In this document: positions 10,889 through 21,262 of the stretch, in pieces
Layout of the letters: every line of letters begins with the position of its first letter
Position numbering within the stretch: the stretch's first letter is position 1
Assembly: GCF_003576645.1 (NCBI RefSeq)
Contig: NC_044916.1
Coordinates: 4,056,599 to 4,120,598 of the forward strand
From: Ipomoea triloba
Taxonomy: Eukaryota > Streptophyta > Magnoliopsida > Solanales > Convolvulaceae
Direction of reading: 5' to 3'
DNA: 64,000 bases
Notes under the pieces: model-generated
What the model was told of the DNA's origin: nothing
Seen by the model: only the letters and a program-made list of their open reading frames with translations
Databases searched by the model: none
Translations under genes and position numbers: made by a program

Positions 10889-13800
10889 GTACTCTATGCT
10901 GGAACTGTCGTGGTCTTGGCAACCCACGCACAGTTCAAGAGATCTTGGCTATGGATGCCAAGTTGAAGCCAATGTTTTTGTTCTTAATGGAAACTAAAGT
11001 GAGACGTGAGCACGCCGATCGTTTGAAAGTTCGTTTACAGTATGATGGTTTGATGTTTGTTGATGGGGGTGGCCTGAGTGGTGGGTTGGCTTTCTTTTGG
11101 CGCGAACGCAATTCAGTGAAGTTATTGTCTTTTTCAAAGAATCATATTGATGTTGAGGTTGTGCTTCCGAGGGCTGAACCATGGAGACTAACTTGCTTCT
11201 ATGGTTTTCCTGAAAGGAGTAGGCGTCAACTGTCATGGGACTTACTTCGAGCTTTGCGAAGTAACTCTTCGCTACCATGGATCGTCGCGGGTGATTTTAA
11301 TGATTTAGCATCGCCTACTGAGAAACGGGGATCGCATCCTCACCCTCAAGCTTTGTTTGAGGGCTTTAACCAGGCGTTGGATGATTGTGGACTCCTTGAC
11401 ATTGGGATGAAGGGTCGTCCTTACACTTGGGAAAGAGGAAGGGGGTCAGTTGATTGGGTTGAGGAACGGCTAGATAGAGCGGTGGCTGGAGCTGATTGGT
11501 GTTTACTACATCCACATACCACTGTTCATAATGTGAACACCTTCACCTCTGATCATTCTGCTATTTTCATTGACGTTGAGAAGCCTCGGGTTAGAAAGCA
11601 AAGGAGGCGATTCATGTTCGAGAATGCTTGGATCAAGGATAATGGGTGCAAGGAAGTTGTATGTCAGGTTTGGAACCAGACAATGGGTGAACCATTACCT
11701 TTTAGACTGAAATGTTGTAGTGAGAAGTTGAAACAATGGGGTGGTGATTTCAGTCAACAACTTAATGCTCAGATTGTTGCTTTGCAGACTCGGTTGAATT
11801 TCCTACGGGGCAAACGTGATCACAATTCTTTAAGAGAAGTGCGCCAATTGGATGTTGAGTTGAATGGTAAACTGGAGCAGCAAAATACTTATTGGCGCCA
11901 ACGAGCCAAACAGTTTTGGTTGAGTTCGGGCGACCGTAATACAAAGTTCTATCACTCCTATGCTACAGGTCGGAGGAAAAAAAACTTATTAAAACGTCTG
12001 AAGGATGCAAATGGTATGTGGGTTGAGCAGGAAGGTTTACCGGACTTGGCGGCGAATTACTTTTCACATATATTTAATTCGAATGGTTCCCGCATGGGGA
12101 ACGAATTAAACGGTATACCGAGTAGGATTACTGCAGAGGATAATCGTTATCTTCTAGGCAGCTTTACGTCCGAGGAGGTGAGAGACGCGATCTTTAGTAT
12201 GGCCCCGGATAAATCCCCAGGTCCAGATGGGTTCAACCCCGGGTTCTATCAACATTTTTGGACTGAGATAGGAGCTGACGTTTCTCAATTTGTTCGGGAC
12301 TGCATCCAACAATGTCGTATGCCAGAGGGAATGAATGATGCTAACATCACATTAGTTCCCAAGAAGGCTATTCCGGAAGGTATGGGCGATCTCCGGCCCA
12401 TTGCTTTGTGCAATGTGGCGTATAAAATCATTGCTAAAATGCTTGCCAACCGGTTGAAGAGTGTTATTGGCAGAATAGTCTCTGAAACTCAAAGTGCCTT
12501 TATTCCAGGGAGGCTTATCACAGATAATGTTCTGGTTGCTTCAGAGGTCCTTCACTTCTTAAAGCGTAAACAGCGGGGCAGCTGTGGTTGGGGAGCTTTG
12601 AAGCTTGATATGGCAAAAGCCTATGACCGAATGGAATGGGGCTATTTGCGAAAAATGATGGTTCTTATGGGTTTTGCGGATGGCTGGATTGATTTGATCA
12701 TGATGTGTGTTACCACGGTTCGCTATCGGGTGTTGGTGAATGGCGATGTGTCCGATTTGATTATTCCTACGAGAGGTCTCAGGCAAGGGGACCCCCTGTC
12801 CCCTTATCTTTTCATTCTGTGTGCGGAAGGTTTTTCACATCTTCTTACCTGCTGTGTTCAGAATAAGACCCTTTCGGCATGTACAGTGGCGCGGGGTGCC
12901 CCAGGAATATCACACCTGTTCTTCGCGGACGATAGTCTGGTTTTTTTCAAAGCCACGATTGGGGAGGCTCAAGCTATTAAACGTTGTTTGCTGAAATATG
13001 AGGAGTTATCGGGTCAGTCTGTTAACTTGAATAAATCATGCATGGTATTCAGCAGGAATGTGGGGCATCAGGAAGCTCTTGCAGTTACCTCTGAGTTGGG
13101 AGTTGTGTGTGTTGATTCCTTTGGGAAGTATTTAGGCCTGCCTATGGGGATAGGAAAGAATAAAAATGAAGTATTTCATTTTATTGAGTCTAAGCTTAAG
13201 CAAAGGGTGGGTGGTTGGAACAAACGGATCCTTTCTAGAGCTGGAAAGGAGATCTTACTGAAGACTGTTGCACAGGCTCTGCCCACGTATACCATGAGCA
13301 CTTATTATCTCCCTACTACATTTTGCTCAACATTGGAGAGGATTATGAACAAATTTTGGTGGGAGTCTAAGCCGGCGGGAGGAGGCGGCATGCACTGGTT
13401 ATCATGGTCTAGAATGTGTGTTCCGAAAAGTTGTGGTGGTATTGGCTTCAAACGTCTTCATGAATTTAATGTAGCACTCCTGGCCAAACAAGGTTGGAGG
13501 TTTTTAAATCACCCTGGTTCCCTAGCTGCTCGGTTATACAAAGCTAGATATTTCCGTGACTGTTCGTTTTTGCAAGCTAAACTTGGTGCTAATCCGAGTT
13601 ATGTATGGCGATCGATCCTTGCTGCACAAAATCTTTTACAAAGGGGTTGTTACCGCAGAATTGGCGATGGAAATACAACTAGTATATGGGATGATCCCTG
13701 GTTGCCTGATAAGGAATCCCCTTTTCTTGCTACACCTCGGTCAGCCCAACATGGTTCTGCGACGGTCTCGGCATTAATCGATCCTGTAACTACAGATTGG

Positions 13801-14928
13801 GATGTGCCACTGCTTAAGGAGTTGTTATGTGACAGGGATGTTGCTCTTATCCTGAAAATCCCCATATCCCCGTCGTTTAGCGACCAGTGGTGTTGGAGAG
13901 GTGATGTCCGGGGAATTTATACGGTGAAGCATGGTTATAGAATGCTGATGGAGAATGCGGTTAATGTCCCTGCGCAGTTCACTGCATGGCGATTATTGTG
14001 GAAGCTCAAACTTCCGCCGACAGTTCTCAATTTCATTTGGAGATGTGCCCGTGACATTCTCCCCACAAGTACGAATTTAGTTGGTCGTGGTGTTAACATT
14101 GCTCCCTTATGTCCATTATGCCACTCATATCAGGAAACACCATTACATCTTTTCAAGTATTGCTCTCACACATGCAGGTTTTGGGACAATATTTCTGATC
14201 TCCCTCAGGTACAGCCAACTGATGATTTTGCTGCATGGCTTTCAAAGGTGGTTGAAGGAAGAAACGATGAAGTCATCCGCGCGTGCATGGCGTTGTGCTG
14301 GTCTATATGGAAAGGTCGTAATGATATGTTGTGGAACAATAAACCTTGGACACCTAGTGAAGTGGGGCGGCGGGCGACTGTTATGGCTGAGGAATGGAAT
14401 GCTCTGTCTACTGCCCCAGGTAATCCATTTATTACTGGTTCAGAACTTGCGGATGACCCTGGAATTGATGATAGAGTATCTATTCATGTAGATACCGCTG
14501 TCTATCCAAATAAAGATGAGGGTTTTGTTTCTGCTGTTGTGCATGGGAGTGATGGAGGGTTCCTGGCTGCTCGAAATTGCTCAGTGAGGAGTCTTCGGGA
14601 CCCTATTCTTGCTGAGGCAATGGCGGTTAAAGAGGCCCTCTCTTGGGCGAAGGATCGTGGTTGGCATAAGGTGGTGTTGTACTCAGATTGTCAGCTTGTT
14701 TGCAACCTATTGGAGAGCTCTTTGCCTAACAATTCATATGTTGGTTGCATTGTTCGTGACTGTGTTTCTCTGAAACGTTTCTTCGATGATGTTTCGTTTC
14801 ATTTTATTTCTAGATCAGCGAATACGTTAGCTCATGTGCTAGCAAGAGCTACGGCTTCTCAGTCTGGTCCTCGTATTTGGCTTTCTTCTTTCCCTGATTG
14901 TATTCAGCATTTGCTTTTGAGTAATTAA
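10885..14928 (+). CDS. LINE ORF2 polyprotein (endonuclease, reverse transcriptase, RNase H), copy A
   Basis: An intact 1347-residue protein for target-primed reverse transcription. Residues 1-230 are an APE-like endonuclease, with the metal-binding Glu in METK (35-38), GDFND (136-140) and SDHSA (222-226). The reverse transcriptase spans about 470-780 and has KLDMAKAYDR (Asp575), GLRQGDPLSPYLF and the catalytic FADD box (680-683, Asp682 and Asp683). A zf-RVT region lies at about 1030-1105. The C-terminal RNase H has the acidic residues Asp1203, Glu1244 and Asp1268, plus a late AH in NTLAHVLARA. No frameshift or stop is seen. Gly309 here is Ala309 in copy B (G at 11810, C at 18100), the only difference I found between the two ORF2s. 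All catalytic residues I looked for are present, so the protein could be active. Confidence 0.95.
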   Translation: MSTLCWNCRGLGNPRTVQEILAMDAKLKPMFLFLMETKVRREHADRLKVRLQYDGLMFVDGGGLSGGLAFFWRERNSVKLLSFSKNHIDVEVVLPRAEPWRLTCFYGFPERSRRQLSWDLLRALRSNSSLPWIVAGDFNDLASPTEKRGSHPHPQALFEGFNQALDDCGLLDIGMKGRPYTWERGRGSVDWVEERLDRAVAGADWCLLHPHTTVHNVNTFTSDHSAIFIDVEKPRVRKQRRRFMFENAWIKDNGCKEVVCQVWNQTMGEPLPFRLKCCSEKLKQWGGDFSQQLNAQIVALQTRLNFLRGKRDHNSLREVRQLDVELNGKLEQQNTYWRQRAKQFWLSSGDRNTKFYHSYATGRRKKNLLKRLKDANGMWVEQEGLPDLAANYFSHIFNSNGSRMGNELNGIPSRITAEDNRYLLGSFTSEEVRDAIFSMAPDKSPGPDGFNPGFYQHFWTEIGADVSQFVRDCIQQCRMPEGMNDANITLVPKKAIPEGMGDLRPIALCNVAYKIIAKMLANRLKSVIGRIVSETQSAFIPGRLITDNVLVASEVLHFLKRKQRGSCGWGALKLDMAKAYDRMEWGYLRKMMVLMGFADGWIDLIMMCVTTVRYRVLVNGDVSDLIIPTRGLRQGDPLSPYLFILCAEGFSHLLTCCVQNKTLSACTVARGAPGISHLFFADDSLVFFKATIGEAQAIKRCLLKYEELSGQSVNLNKSCMVFSRNVGHQEALAVTSELGVVCVDSFGKYLGLPMGIGKNKNEVFHFIESKLKQRVGGWNKRILSRAGKEILLKTVAQALPTYTMSTYYLPTTFCSTLERIMNKFWWESKPAGGGGMHWLSWSRMCVPKSCGGIGFKRLHEFNVALLAKQGWRFLNHPGSLAARLYKARYFRDCSFLQAKLGANPSYVWRSILAAQNLLQRGCYRRIGDGNTTSIWDDPWLPDKESPFLATPRSAQHGSATVSALIDPVTTDWDVPLLKELLCDRDVALILKIPISPSFSDQWCWRGDVRGIYTVKHGYRMLMENAVNVPAQFTAWRLLWKLKLPPTVLNFIWRCARDILPTSTNLVGRGVNIAPLCPLCHSYQETPLHLFKYCSHTCRFWDNISDLPQVQPTDDFAAWLSKVVEGRNDEVIRACMALCWSIWKGRNDMLWNNKPWTPSEVGRRATVMAEEWNALSTAPGNPFITGSELADDPGIDDRVSIHVDTAVYPNKDEGFVSAVVHGSDGGFLAARNCSVRSLRDPILAEAMAVKEALSWAKDRGWHKVVLYSDCQLVCNLLESSLPNNSYVGCIVRDCVSLKRFFDDVSFHFISRSANTLAHVLARATASQSGPRIWLSSFPDCIQHLLLSN

Positions 14929-14960
14929 TATACTTGTGGCTTTGGTTTTCAAAAAAAAAA

Positions 14961-15925
14961 NNNNNNNNNNNNNNNNNNNNNNNNNNNNNNNNNNNNNNNN
15001 NNNNNNNNNNNNNNNNNNNNNNNNNNNNNNNNNNNNNNNNNNNNNNNNNNNNNNNNNNNNNNNNNNNNNNNNNNNNNNNNNNNNNNNNNNNNNNNNNNNN
15101 NNNNNNNNNNNNNNNNNNNNNNNNNNNNNNNNNNNNNNNNNNNNNNNNNNNNNNNNNNNNNNNNNNNNNNNNNNNNNNNNNNNNNNNNNNNNNNNNNNNN
15201 NNNNNNNNNNNNNNNNNNNNNNNNNNNNNNNNNNNNNNNNNNNNNNNNNNNNNNNNNNNNNNNNNNNNNNNNNNNNNNNNNNNNNNNNNNNNNNNNNNNN
15301 NNNNNNNNNNNNNNNNNNNNNNNNNNNNNNNNNNNNNNNNNNNNNNNNNNNNNNNNNNNNNNNNNNNNNNNNNNNNNNNNNNNNNNNNNNNNNNNNNNNN
15401 NNNNNNNNNNNNNNNNNNNNNNNNNNNNNNNNNNNNNNNNNNNNNNNNNNNNNNNNNNNNNNNNNNNNNNNNNNNNNNNNNNNNNNNNNNNNNNNNNNNN
15501 NNNNNNNNNNNNNNNNNNNNNNNNNNNNNNNNNNNNNNNNNNNNNNNNNNNNNNNNNNNNNNNNNNNNNNNNNNNNNNNNNNNNNNNNNNNNNNNNNNNN
15601 NNNNNNNNNNNNNNNNNNNNNNNNNNNNNNNNNNNNNNNNNNNNNNNNNNNNNNNNNNNNNNNNNNNNNNNNNNNNNNNNNNNNNNNNNNNNNNNNNNNN
15701 NNNNNNNNNNNNNNNNNNNNNNNNNNNNNNNNNNNNNNNNNNNNNNNNNNNNNNNNNNNNNNNNNNNNNNNNNNNNNNNNNNNNNNNNNNNNNNNNNNNN
15801 NNNNNNNNNNNNNNNNNNNNNNNNNNNNNNNNNNNNNNNNNNNNNNNNNNNNNNNNNNNNNNNNNNNNNNNNNNNNNNNNNNNNNNNNNNNNNNNNNNNN
15901 NNNNNNNNNNNNNNNNNNNNNNNNN
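14961..15925. other. Assembly gap (965 N)
   Basis: The run of N begins inside the poly-A of LINE copy A. It ends one base before the position equivalent to the first base of the LINE, at the start of copy B. Both contig ends therefore fall exactly at LINE boundaries. Confidence 0.99.
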
Positions 15926-16044
15926 ACCTCTAAATTTTTTTCTCTCGCTAGGGTTTCGCGAGTCTCTCTCTCGCTAGGTTTTTCGCGAGTTTTCTGGTCT
16001 TCTGTCCGTCGGTTTTTTTACTGTTCTTGTTTCTGTTTTTCTGC

Positions 16045-17178
16045 ATGGCGTCCCACGATTACGAATGGTCGTTGGCTAACCTTACTCTTGCTGATCTTGA
16101 TGATGAGGAAGGGGTACAGCATCTGGGGCAAGTACCTGTCGACCGATCCGCTGCTGAAGTCGAGTTCTACATTGCTGGCCGCTTGGTCTCGAGCAAGCCA
16201 GCGAAGTTTGCTTTTCTGAAGGATACTATGGCGACGGTTTGGAGGCCGATGAAGGGTATGAACGCTAAGGAACTTCAACCAAACCTCTATCTGTTTCGAT
16301 TCTTCCATGAGAAGGATGTTTTACGTGTTATGGACGACGGTCCATGGTCTTTCGAGCAGAGCCTGCTGGTTTTGAAGCCTGTTATTCCGCCGGAGGATCC
16401 TGAATCGGTTATTCTCAATATCACCGATTTTTGGGTCCAGATTCATAGCCTCCCGGTGGGGTTTAGGTCTGAAGCTGTTCTAAGTGCTATGGGTAATTTC
16501 ATTGGTTCGCTGGTAAAATCTGATGAGCGAAACTTTGATGGATCCATGCGATCCTTTTTCCGTATTCGAGTCGCAATTGATGTTAATAGGCCTTTACGGA
16601 AGGGTATGCGCCTGAAGGTTGATAATGGTGGTTGGGTTACAGTGGATTTCAAGTATGAGCGGTTGCCTACTTTTTGCTTCCTATGTGGAATTCTTGGTCA
16701 TGGTGAAAAGTTTTGCCCCAAGTCCCTAGAGACTACAGACACGGTGACAAAACCTTTTGGGCCGGGATTGAGGGCAGGTGTGAGACGTTCTACTCCGACT
16801 GCTGGGCAAAGGTGGTTTGCGCCTGAGACTACCGCCGAGCGTAGCACGTGGAAAGGCCCAGATGAATTTGGTACGGGGAGTGTCGGGAATGAACAACTTC
16901 CTGTGGGTTTGGGGGAGCCTTCGGCAATTGTTATAGCAAGACAGGTTCCTATACCTAATAAAACCAGTGAAGACGGGGCTGAGTTGGTGAATTGTGACCA
17001 TACAGATACTAACGATATGGATGATGCCATTACCGTGATTGATCAAAAACGTAAACGCATGGACACAGGGAGCCCTAGTTTGACTGTTGATATGCAGGTT
17101 GATGGAAATTCCAATGATCTTTCAAAAAACTTGTTGGTGGCGGGTCCTGGTGTGTCCCAGGCCCGCCAATCATTATGA
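16045..17178 (+). CDS. LINE ORF1 protein, copy B
   Basis: A 377-residue protein identical to ORF1 of copy A, with DUF4283-type domain, CX2CX4HX4C zinc knuckle and basic cluster. The TGA stop overlaps the ORF2 start as ATGA (17175-17178). Confidence 0.92.
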   Translation: MASHDYEWSLANLTLADLDDEEGVQHLGQVPVDRSAAEVEFYIAGRLVSSKPAKFAFLKDTMATVWRPMKGMNAKELQPNLYLFRFFHEKDVLRVMDDGPWSFEQSLLVLKPVIPPEDPESVILNITDFWVQIHSLPVGFRSEAVLSAMGNFIGSLVKSDERNFDGSMRSFFRIRVAIDVNRPLRKGMRLKVDNGGWVTVDFKYERLPTFCFLCGILGHGEKFCPKSLETTDTVTKPFGPGLRAGVRRSTPTAGQRWFAPETTAERSTWKGPDEFGTGSVGNEQLPVGLGEPSAIVIARQVPIPNKTSEDGAELVNCDHTDTNDMDDAITVIDQKRKRMDTGSPSLTVDMQVDGNSNDLSKNLLVAGPGVSQARQSL

Positions 17179-20100
17179 GTACTCTATGCTGGAACTGTCG
17201 TGGTCTTGGCAACCCACGCACAGTTCAAGAGATCTTGGCTATGGATGCCAAGTTGAAGCCAATGTTTTTGTTCTTAATGGAAACTAAAGTGAGACGTGAG
17301 CACGCCGATCGTTTGAAAGTTCGTTTACAGTATGATGGTTTGATGTTTGTTGATGGGGGTGGCCTGAGTGGTGGGTTGGCTTTCTTTTGGCGCGAACGCA
17401 ATTCAGTGAAGTTATTGTCTTTTTCAAAGAATCATATTGATGTTGAGGTTGTGCTTCCGAGGGCTGAACCATGGAGACTAACTTGCTTCTATGGTTTTCC
17501 TGAAAGGAGTAGGCGTCAACTGTCATGGGACTTACTTCGAGCTTTGCGAAGTAACTCTTCGCTACCATGGATCGTCGCGGGTGATTTTAATGATTTAGCA
17601 TCGCCTACTGAGAAACGGGGATCGCATCCTCACCCTCAAGCTTTGTTTGAGGGCTTTAACCAGGCGTTGGATGATTGTGGACTCCTTGACATTGGGATGA
17701 AGGGTCGTCCTTACACTTGGGAAAGAGGAAGGGGGTCAGTTGATTGGGTTGAGGAACGGCTAGATAGAGCGGTGGCTGGAGCTGATTGGTGTTTACTACA
17801 TCCACATACCACTGTTCATAATGTGAACACCTTCACCTCTGATCATTCTGCTATTTTCATTGACGTTGAGAAGCCTCGGGTTAGAAAGCAAAGGAGGCGA
17901 TTCATGTTCGAGAATGCTTGGATCAAGGATAATGGGTGCAAGGAAGTTGTATGTCAGGTTTGGAACCAGACAATGGGTGAACCATTACCTTTTAGACTGA
18001 AATGTTGTAGTGAGAAGTTGAAACAATGGGGTGGTGATTTCAGTCAACAACTTAATGCTCAGATTGTTGCTTTGCAGACTCGGTTGAATTTCCTACGGGC
18101 CAAACGTGATCACAATTCTTTAAGAGAAGTGCGCCAATTGGATGTTGAGTTGAATGGTAAACTGGAGCAGCAAAATACTTATTGGCGCCAACGAGCCAAA
18201 CAGTTTTGGTTGAGTTCGGGCGACCGTAATACAAAGTTCTATCACTCCTATGCTACAGGTCGGAGGAAAAAAAACTTATTAAAACGTCTGAAGGATGCAA
18301 ATGGTATGTGGGTTGAGCAGGAAGGTTTACCGGACTTGGCGGCGAATTACTTTTCACATATATTTAATTCGAATGGTTCCCGCATGGGGAACGAATTAAA
18401 CGGTATACCGAGTAGGATTACTGCAGAGGATAATCGTTATCTTCTAGGCAGCTTTACGTCCGAGGAGGTGAGAGACGCGATCTTTAGTATGGCCCCGGAT
18501 AAATCCCCAGGTCCAGATGGGTTCAACCCCGGGTTCTATCAACATTTTTGGACTGAGATAGGAGCTGACGTTTCTCAATTTGTTCGGGACTGCATCCAAC
18601 AATGTCGTATGCCAGAGGGAATGAATGATGCTAACATCACATTAGTTCCCAAGAAGGCTATTCCGGAAGGTATGGGCGATCTCCGGCCCATTGCTTTGTG
18701 CAATGTGGCGTATAAAATCATTGCTAAAATGCTTGCCAACCGGTTGAAGAGTGTTATTGGCAGAATAGTCTCTGAAACTCAAAGTGCCTTTATTCCAGGG
18801 AGGCTTATCACAGATAATGTTCTGGTTGCTTCAGAGGTCCTTCACTTCTTAAAGCGTAAACAGCGGGGCAGCTGTGGTTGGGGAGCTTTGAAGCTTGATA
18901 TGGCAAAAGCCTATGACCGAATGGAATGGGGCTATTTGCGAAAAATGATGGTTCTTATGGGTTTTGCGGATGGCTGGATTGATTTGATCATGATGTGTGT
19001 TACCACGGTTCGCTATCGGGTGTTGGTGAATGGCGATGTGTCCGATTTGATTATTCCTACGAGAGGTCTCAGGCAAGGGGACCCCCTGTCCCCTTATCTT
19101 TTCATTCTGTGTGCGGAAGGTTTTTCACATCTTCTTACCTGCTGTGTTCAGAATAAGACCCTTTCGGCATGTACAGTGGCGCGGGGTGCCCCAGGAATAT
19201 CACACCTGTTCTTCGCGGACGATAGTCTGGTTTTTTTCAAAGCCACGATTGGGGAGGCTCAAGCTATTAAACGTTGTTTGCTGAAATATGAGGAGTTATC
19301 GGGTCAGTCTGTTAACTTGAATAAATCATGCATGGTATTCAGCAGGAATGTGGGGCATCAGGAAGCTCTTGCAGTTACCTCTGAGTTGGGAGTTGTGTGT
19401 GTTGATTCCTTTGGGAAGTATTTAGGCCTGCCTATGGGGATAGGAAAGAATAAAAATGAAGTATTTCATTTTATTGAGTCTAAGCTTAAGCAAAGGGTGG
19501 GTGGTTGGAACAAACGGATCCTTTCTAGAGCTGGAAAGGAGATCTTACTGAAGACTGTTGCACAGGCTCTGCCCACGTATACCATGAGCACTTATTATCT
19601 CCCTACTACATTTTGCTCAACATTGGAGAGGATTATGAACAAATTTTGGTGGGAGTCTAAGCCGGCGGGAGGAGGCGGCATGCACTGGTTATCATGGTCT
19701 AGAATGTGTGTTCCGAAAAGTTGTGGTGGTATTGGCTTCAAACGTCTTCATGAATTTAATGTAGCACTCCTGGCCAAACAAGGTTGGAGGTTTTTAAATC
19801 ACCCTGGTTCCCTAGCTGCTCGGTTATACAAAGCTAGATATTTCCGTGACTGTTCGTTTTTGCAAGCTAAACTTGGTGCTAATCCGAGTTATGTATGGCG
19901 ATCGATCCTTGCTGCACAAAATCTTTTACAAAGGGGTTGTTACCGCAGAATTGGCGATGGAAATACAACTAGTATATGGGATGATCCCTGGTTGCCTGAT
20001 AAGGAATCCCCTTTTCTTGCTACACCTCGGTCAGCCCAACATGGTTCTGCGACGGTCTCGGCATTAATCGATCCTGTAACTACAGATTGGGATGTGCCAC

Positions 20101-21218
20101 TGCTTAAGGAGTTGTTATGTGACAGGGATGTTGCTCTTATCCTGAAAATCCCCATATCCCCGTCGTTTAGCGACCAGTGGTGTTGGAGAGGTGATGTCCG
20201 GGGAATTTATACGGTGAAGCATGGTTATAGAATGCTGATGGAGAATGCGGTTAATGTCCCTGCGCAGTTCACTGCATGGCGATTATTGTGGAAGCTCAAA
20301 CTTCCGCCGACAGTTCTCAATTTCATTTGGAGATGTGCCCGTGACATTCTCCCCACAAGTACGAATTTAGTTGGTCGTGGTGTTAACATTGCTCCCTTAT
20401 GTCCATTATGCCACTCATATCAGGAAACACCATTACATCTTTTCAAGTATTGCTCTCACACATGCAGGTTTTGGGACAATATTTCTGATCTCCCTCAGGT
20501 ACAGCCAACTGATGATTTTGCTGCATGGCTTTCAAAGGTGGTTGAAGGAAGAAACGATGAAGTCATCCGCGCGTGCATGGCGTTGTGCTGGTCTATATGG
20601 AAAGGTCGTAATGATATGTTGTGGAACAATAAACCTTGGACACCTAGTGAAGTGGGGCGGCGGGCGACTGTTATGGCTGAGGAATGGAATGCTCTGTCTA
20701 CTGCCCCAGGTAATCCATTTATTACTGGTTCAGAACTTGCGGATGACCCTGGAATTGATGATAGAGTATCTATTCATGTAGATACCGCTGTCTATCCAAA
20801 TAAAGATGAGGGTTTTGTTTCTGCTGTTGTGCATGGGAGTGATGGAGGGTTCCTGGCTGCTCGAAATTGCTCAGTGAGGAGTCTTCGGGACCCTATTCTT
20901 GCTGAGGCAATGGCGGTTAAAGAGGCCCTCTCTTGGGCGAAGGATCGTGGTTGGCATAAGGTGGTGTTGTACTCAGATTGTCAGCTTGTTTGCAACCTAT
21001 TGGAGAGCTCTTTGCCTAACAATTCATATGTTGGTTGCATTGTTCGTGACTGTGTTTCTCTGAAACGTTTCTTCGATGATGTTTCGTTTCATTTTATTTC
21101 TAGATCAGCGAATACGTTAGCTCATGTGCTAGCAAGAGCTACGGCTTCTCAGTCTGGTCCTCGTATTTGGCTTTCTTCTTTCCCTGATTGTATTCAGCAT
21201 TTGCTTTTGAGTAATTAA
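17175..21218 (+). CDS. LINE ORF2 polyprotein, copy B
   Basis: A 1347-residue intact polyprotein with the same endonuclease, reverse transcriptase (FADD at 680-683), zf-RVT and RNase H domains as copy A. The only residue change I found is Ala309 in place of Gly309, in the linker between endonuclease and reverse transcriptase, so no effect on catalysis is expected. The stop is followed by 22 bases of 3' UTR and a short A run. Confidence 0.93.
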   Translation: MSTLCWNCRGLGNPRTVQEILAMDAKLKPMFLFLMETKVRREHADRLKVRLQYDGLMFVDGGGLSGGLAFFWRERNSVKLLSFSKNHIDVEVVLPRAEPWRLTCFYGFPERSRRQLSWDLLRALRSNSSLPWIVAGDFNDLASPTEKRGSHPHPQALFEGFNQALDDCGLLDIGMKGRPYTWERGRGSVDWVEERLDRAVAGADWCLLHPHTTVHNVNTFTSDHSAIFIDVEKPRVRKQRRRFMFENAWIKDNGCKEVVCQVWNQTMGEPLPFRLKCCSEKLKQWGGDFSQQLNAQIVALQTRLNFLRAKRDHNSLREVRQLDVELNGKLEQQNTYWRQRAKQFWLSSGDRNTKFYHSYATGRRKKNLLKRLKDANGMWVEQEGLPDLAANYFSHIFNSNGSRMGNELNGIPSRITAEDNRYLLGSFTSEEVRDAIFSMAPDKSPGPDGFNPGFYQHFWTEIGADVSQFVRDCIQQCRMPEGMNDANITLVPKKAIPEGMGDLRPIALCNVAYKIIAKMLANRLKSVIGRIVSETQSAFIPGRLITDNVLVASEVLHFLKRKQRGSCGWGALKLDMAKAYDRMEWGYLRKMMVLMGFADGWIDLIMMCVTTVRYRVLVNGDVSDLIIPTRGLRQGDPLSPYLFILCAEGFSHLLTCCVQNKTLSACTVARGAPGISHLFFADDSLVFFKATIGEAQAIKRCLLKYEELSGQSVNLNKSCMVFSRNVGHQEALAVTSELGVVCVDSFGKYLGLPMGIGKNKNEVFHFIESKLKQRVGGWNKRILSRAGKEILLKTVAQALPTYTMSTYYLPTTFCSTLERIMNKFWWESKPAGGGGMHWLSWSRMCVPKSCGGIGFKRLHEFNVALLAKQGWRFLNHPGSLAARLYKARYFRDCSFLQAKLGANPSYVWRSILAAQNLLQRGCYRRIGDGNTTSIWDDPWLPDKESPFLATPRSAQHGSATVSALIDPVTTDWDVPLLKELLCDRDVALILKIPISPSFSDQWCWRGDVRGIYTVKHGYRMLMENAVNVPAQFTAWRLLWKLKLPPTVLNFIWRCARDILPTSTNLVGRGVNIAPLCPLCHSYQETPLHLFKYCSHTCRFWDNISDLPQVQPTDDFAAWLSKVVEGRNDEVIRACMALCWSIWKGRNDMLWNNKPWTPSEVGRRATVMAEEWNALSTAPGNPFITGSELADDPGIDDRVSIHVDTAVYPNKDEGFVSAVVHGSDGGFLAARNCSVRSLRDPILAEAMAVKEALSWAKDRGWHKVVLYSDCQLVCNLLESSLPNNSYVGCIVRDCVSLKRFFDDVSFHFISRSANTLAHVLARATASQSGPRIWLSSFPDCIQHLLLSN

Positions 21219-21244
21219 TATACTTGTGGCTTTGGTTTTCAAAA

Positions 21245-21262
21245 AATTAATAACATTAACTA
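21245..21262. repeat. Right target-site duplication of the LINE insertion
   Basis: Exact match to 9619-9636. It places the right end of the insertion after LINE copy B. Confidence 0.9.

Larger units (their letters stand above)
9637..14960 (+). mobile_element. Full-length L1-type LINE (non-LTR retrotransposon), copy A
   Basis: An element of about 5.3 kb with a 118-bp 5' UTR, two intact ORFs, a 3' UTR of only 22 bases and a terminal A run that is cut by the N gap. It belongs to the plant L1 group: ORF1 has a DUF4283-type domain and zinc knuckle, and ORF2 has endonuclease, reverse transcriptase, zf-RVT and RNase H domains. The 5' UTR holds two close copies of a CTCTCGCTAGG...TTTCGCGAGT unit (about 9651-9671 and 9679-9700). 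The left end has an 18-bp target-site duplication. Intact ORFs and near identity with copy B point to a young element. Confidence 0.95.
15927..21244 (+). mobile_element. Full-length L1-type LINE, copy B
   Basis: Same structure as copy A at a constant offset of 6290 bases, from the first base of the 5' UTR through the 3' UTR. By eye the two copies differ by a single base (position 18100 against 11810). The short poly-A is followed at once by the 18-bp target-site duplication at 21245-21262. The left end abuts the N gap. This may be the same physical element as copy A assembled twice. Confidence 0.93.

Noticed and set aside
13556..14491. Short alternative-frame ORFs inside LINE ORF2
   Set aside because: They are shadows of the 1347-residue ORF2 and repeat identically in copy B.
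14934..16219. Long open frames running through the N gap
   Set aside because: They are made of undetermined residues; only the ends are sequence, and the real LINE ORFs occupy the flanks.
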